Assembly: GCA_039033415.1 (NCBI GenBank)
Contig: JBCCCR010000003.1
Location: 62,001 to 126,000, forward strand
Source: Pseudomonadota bacterium
GTDB lineage: Bacteria; Pseudomonadota; Gammaproteobacteria; Xanthomonadales; SZUA-38
Reading direction: 5' to 3'
Length of the DNA: 64,000 nt
Shown: positions 61,801-64,000 of the stretch, one piece after another
How the letters are laid out: every line of letters begins with the position of its first letter
How positions within the stretch are numbered: the stretch's first letter is position 1
Notes under the pieces: model-generated
Seen by the model: only the letters and a program-made list of their open reading frames with translations
Databases searched by the model: none
What the model was told of the DNA's origin: nothing
Translations under genes and position numbers: made by a program

Positions 61801-63051
61801 TTTCTTTCGTCAGTCACCTCTTTCGGCACCGACGGTCTGGCGACCCTTTCAGGATTGGAAGACGCGCTGACGGTTTGGGGTACCGACGATGTTTCGGACC
61901 TGACGCTATACCTGGTGGGAACCCAGGCTGCAGGCGAGTTTGTGCTCAACGAAACGGAAAGCCTGACCGTCGCTACGCTGGAGGGATGGCTCGATCAGGT
62001 GCAGGCAGCCAACGACGGCCAGCTAACGATCATTTATGACGGCGACGGTGCCGGCGCGTACCTGCCGACTCTCGCCAGCAACACCAGCAACCCAAGAATT
62101 GTGCTCACCAGTGCAGACGCAGACGAGCAGGCGGTGTTCCGTCGAAGCGGCCGGCTGTCGTATTCGCAGTTCTTCTGGCGATCGATCCTGAACGGCGCAC
62201 CCGTGCGGACAGCCCACTTACTAGCACGCCGGGCCATCCAGTTTTCAGCGGGCTCGGTTACGCCGCTTATCGAAGATCAGGGCAACTCGGTTCCGAACGA
62301 AATCTTCGACGGCATTGTCGCCAGGTTTTATTCCGTCGGCCGCGGCATCCTGCTCGCCGGCGACGAGCCGGTTGTTGGCAGTATTTCGTTGCCCAATCAG
62401 GCTGTCGCCGATTTCGAATCGATCACGGCAAGCGGCGTCACCTCAACCGGCACAATCGAAGAAGTGTTTGCCGTTATTACCCGGCCCGATGGCCAGACCA
62501 TCGTTGAATCCCTCTCCGAGCAGGCGCCGGACTATGAGGTCAGCAGCGTCGGGCTGTGCGCCGGCAGCGGCACCTACGAAGTATCGGTCTACGCGGCTGA
62601 TACCGACGGTGCGGTTTCCCAGCCTGTCTCCGCCGTTTTAACCCGAGCCGCGCCCTGCGCCGATACCAGTTTCGACCTGGCGGTCACCTCGGTGGAGGCG
62701 CCCCGCTTTGTTCCGTTGTCAGATGGATCCACATCCATCACCATCAACGCGACCAATATCGGCCCTGCCACCGTCGCTTCCGCCGTTGTCACGGCCTACG
62801 TTTCGAACAATGGTGTCATCGACGCAAGCGACACGGCGGTCGGTATGGTTACGCTTAGCGACGTTTTCTCGCTGAAAGAAAACCTGACCGATTTTGAGGT
62901 TCCCCTGCCGTTAAGTGAGTCGACAGTCTATGTCGGCGCCTGCGTCAGCGTGGTTGACGGTGAAGCCAACGCCGGCAATAACTGTTCGACAGGCCGCGCC
63001 GTTCGCGTGGTAAGCGAGGATTTCATCTTCGGTACGGGTTTCGAAGATTAG
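58813..63051 (+). CDS. Exported NHL-repeat protein with two caspase-like (C13) domains and C-terminal FxxGFE tag
   Basis: About 1412 residues. The in-frame text I-I-K-S-K-V-C-G-A-V-L-L-L-L-A-S is a good signal peptide, but no ATG, GTG or TTG stands before it; ATT at 58813 (7 nt after AAGGAA) or CTG at 58783 must serve. The first standard start, GTG 58996, would cut into the first NHL repeat. NHL-type propeller repeats fill about residues 40-590. Then a C13-like domain with His689 (V-D-H-G-G) and Cys731 (Y-D-A-C-E-S-G-S-F), a linker domain, and a second C13-like domain in which those places are Thr1037 and Asp1078. CARDB-like region next; the end is F-I-F-G-T-G-F-E-D. Confidence 0.8.
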   Translation: MIKSKVCGAVLLLLASPHLWGGVSLPEFDLLWPSQPRPYFFQTVFATGPSAIAVDDKGFVYVADQIAAQIQKYSADGVLVSTIGGGLVDRPHGVGVDSQGNIIVADRNGGEVFKFDAAGNLVAQWGGHGSEDGQFTLRFGPFQIAIDDADNYYILDPPGFRAVKFDSDGNFIANIGSEGTGPGQFDGGGPLGITVVGDELFMVQFGRDQIEVFDLDGNFVRQIADSSGGLNSLTLMEGLGRDPQGNLLVSYNGRVTKIDLIGNELFSFGTRDTDASVGPGEMAAARQAAAGPDGTMYVVDLYGVVRWGPSGEYLARWGSAGERPGQFASPDSIAISGLGELYIAEQANRRVQVFDEDGIFLRSFQPLRPADTFPGIFGAMAVASDGSAVILFSGVNDDAVVRRFSSTGQFLNQWGIEPSDLTGVGANGIFENASSLAIDTNDLVYIGDEQDNRIQVFQLDGTFVRTIGSGSGTEDGQFRSIDSVAVAPDGTILAADSDRIQRFNSDGQLLARYDKTFQNAFGMAVDAAGRIYVGDAFIEVYDSDGTLLGNMASEGVLPGQVNTARSIAVGPNQRVYALERSNNRVQRFRPAAAPGNTKAIVVTGGGPYPGNALWDATQVNANFVFRTLVAQGFEKDTIQYLSADTDLDLDQNGLFDDVDADATNAAFESALTGDFASDADNLLIYMVDHGGVDTFRMSGSEVLRSETLDDWISTWQAGHPGGEVTIVYDACESGSFMDELSGLDRLVITSSSPGESAYFVSGGTMSFSNLFWTQVFNGEDVGEAFSIARDGTVNSFPTQNALLDANGNGVTNETGDFQLAAGRIIGRGTLSGLDRPVLGVVSAPPFIGSGSTAAITVSNVFDSNGIARVWVVVRPPGFQPGSSDNPIAELPILEMEPVDDVGTYGVTSSIFTSAGTYDISVFAEDNDGNVGVPQLAAITVNDPTRRRAVVVVGTQQDGSRDRSFERSGSLASAALQQQGYGPDRISCQSSACDDIQFLSSVTSFGTDGLATLSGLEDALTVWGTDDVSDLTLYLVGTQAAGEFVLNETESLTVATLEGWLDQVQAANDGQLTIIYDGDGAGAYLPTLASNTSNPRIVLTSADADEQAVFRRSGRLSYSQFFWRSILNGAPVRTAHLLARRAIQFSAGSVTPLIEDQGNSVPNEIFDGIVARFYSVGRGILLAGDEPVVGSISLPNQAVADFESITASGVTSTGTIEEVFAVITRPDGQTIVESLSEQAPDYEVSSVGLCAGSGTYEVSVYAADTDGAVSQPVSAVLTRAAPCADTSFDLAVTSVEAPRFVPLSDGSTSITINATNIGPATVASAVVTAYVSNNGVIDASDTAVGMVTLSDVFSLKENLTDFEVPLPLSESTVYVGACVSVVDGEANAGNNCSTGRAVRVVSEDFIFGTGFED

Positions 63052-63223
63052 CGTTACAACGCGCACCTAGTTTTCATCCAACCCCGTAACGCGATCCAAA
63101 CGTCAGAGCGCTGCGCCGCCTGGCGGTGCACTTTTCGCTGCAATAGCGACGCATCAAGCTCTTGGTTGACGTTTTCCACCCTGGTCTGCGTAGAACTAGC
63201 TAGGTACAGACCAAGGACTCCCC

Positions 63224-64000
63224 ATGCGATTCTTCTTTTTCCTCGTCTGGCTGGCTGCATATGGAGAGGCTGGCGCGGACTCTAAGGGCCTGGTGATCTT
63301 GAATCCGATCGCCGGCATCAACGGCGGCGCCTGTGTCTACACCTCGGTGGCTCAAGCCGTGGCGGACGCCGCGAACGGCGATACGATCATCATCGAAGCC
63401 GGTCAGCACGCGGGCCTGATCGGGGAGATCGATAAGGACCTGACCTTTGTACCCGGGCGCCCCGGGCCACCCGGCGCCACCGGGTGCGAACTGGAAAATG
63501 TTGGGGCCGACTTTTCCACCGTAAGGCTGAGCGGCGATGGCGCAAGCGACGACCCGGTCGGCGGCTTGGTCGAGGTGCTGGATGGCGCCCGGGTTACCTT
63601 CCGGAATCTCTCACTGCAGTCGGCCACAGCGACCAACGGGGGAATCCTGGCTGTCACCAGCGGCGCCCAGGTGGTGCTGGACGGCGTGCAGGTATTCGAC
63701 GGCACAGCGACCCTCAGCGGCGGTTTGGTTTACGTGGCCGGTGGTGCGGCGCAGTCCAGACTCCAGATCCGCGGAAACAGCAATCTTGCCGGCGGCAGCG
63801 TCACGCCGGGCGACGGTGGAGGCATTGCACTGTTCGACGCCAGCCTCAGAGTGGAAGACTCAACCATCGGACTGCTGGGAATGTCGTTGTCCAGCAGCAG
63901 CAACAGCGCCGAGCCGTTTGGCGGTAGCCCGGCGGGAGGTAACCAGGCGGCTGGCGATGGCGGCGGTATCTATGCAAGCGGGTCGACGCTGAGCTTTTTG
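63224..64000 (+). CDS. Exported beta-helix protein, start only (runs off window)
   Basis: The first 259 codons of a protein starting M-R-F-F-F-F-L-V-W-L-A-A-Y-G, a signal peptide. The cap Y-T-S-V-A-Q-A-V-A-D-A-A and N-G-D-T-I-I-I-E-A matches the start of the beta-helix protein at 34826 in plan. Coils with G-G-x-x-x-V repeats follow. The frame is open to the window end. By family resemblance a tag at its C-terminus can be expected but is not seen here. A TTGACG at 63166-63171 might be its -35. Confidence 0.75.
   Translation, partial: MRFFFFLVWLAAYGEAGADSKGLVILNPIAGINGGACVYTSVAQAVADAANGDTIIIEAGQHAGLIGEIDKDLTFVPGRPGPPGATGCELENVGADFSTVRLSGDGASDDPVGGLVEVLDGARVTFRNLSLQSATATNGGILAVTSGAQVVLDGVQVFDGTATLSGGLVYVAGGAAQSRLQIRGNSNLAGGSVTPGDGGGIALFDASLRVEDSTIGLLGMSLSSSSNSAEPFGGSPAGGNQAAGDGGGIYASGSTLSFL

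Overview
The window reads as chromosomal DNA of a free-living, aerobic Gram-negative bacterium, most likely a gammaproteobacterium of the Xanthomonadales/Wenzhouxiangella/Steroidobacter kind. The evidence is a moderately high GC content, a TonB-dependent receptor, two exported S9 peptidases, a CopAB copper system, miaB, and several large secreted proteins that carry a short phenylalanine-rich 'F-x-x-G-F-E' tag. I see no rRNA, tRNA, CRISPR array, phage or intact transposon. Family assignments come from reading motifs and from memory of the families; no search was run.

Region 1 (1-12029) is a catabolic block. It starts with the end of a TetR regulator, fumarylacetoacetase and an epimerase. A four-gene operon on the minus strand follows: RutE-like nitroreductase, a molybdenum enzyme closely resembling pyrogallol-phloroglucinol transhydroxylase (large and small subunits), and a TRAP-type solute-binding lipoprotein. 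The large subunit carries an SCP2-like N-terminal extension. The small subunit has lost the cysteines of two of the three iron-sulfur clusters of the known enzyme. Facing away is an operon of a PhyH-type dioxygenase, two related exported cupins, an exported short-chain dehydrogenase and a lectin-like protein.

Region 2 (12371-19340) is a siderophore-iron island: FecI-like sigma factor, FecR-like anti-sigma, STN-containing TonB receptor, and DUF3649, PepSY and DUF3325 membrane proteins. Region 3 (19341-28081) is mixed: mobile-element debris, a small unknown gene, an SLC4-type bicarbonate transporter, a winged-helix regulator with an NTF2-like protein, a Stf0-type sulfotransferase, a SixA-like phosphatase, a tagged secreted protein, an IS21-like end, and two unknown genes.

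Region 4 (28234-36313) pairs an ECF sigma factor with a TPR-containing Ser/Thr kinase. They converge on a three-gene operon in which every product is exported and ends in the FxxGFE-type tag (beta-helix, ELWxxDGT-repeat and FG-GAP proteins). Region 5 (36816-45636) holds miaB, an exported S9 peptidase, an ABC-F ATPase, a CsoR-controlled copABC-type copper locus (csoR, copA, copB) and a DUF3592 protein. Region 6 (45770-64000) holds a 1710-residue tagged exported protein, a BlaI/M56 regulatory pair with a perfect operator palindrome, a serine hydrolase, a second S9 peptidase, an MFS exporter, a tagged NHL-repeat protein carrying one active-looking and one dead-looking caspase-like (C13) domain, and the start of another beta-helix protein that runs off the window.

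The two most interesting themes are (i) the remodelled transhydroxylase-like molybdoenzyme and (ii) the recurring FxxGFE tag on otherwise unrelated exported proteins, which I cannot match to a named sorting signal.
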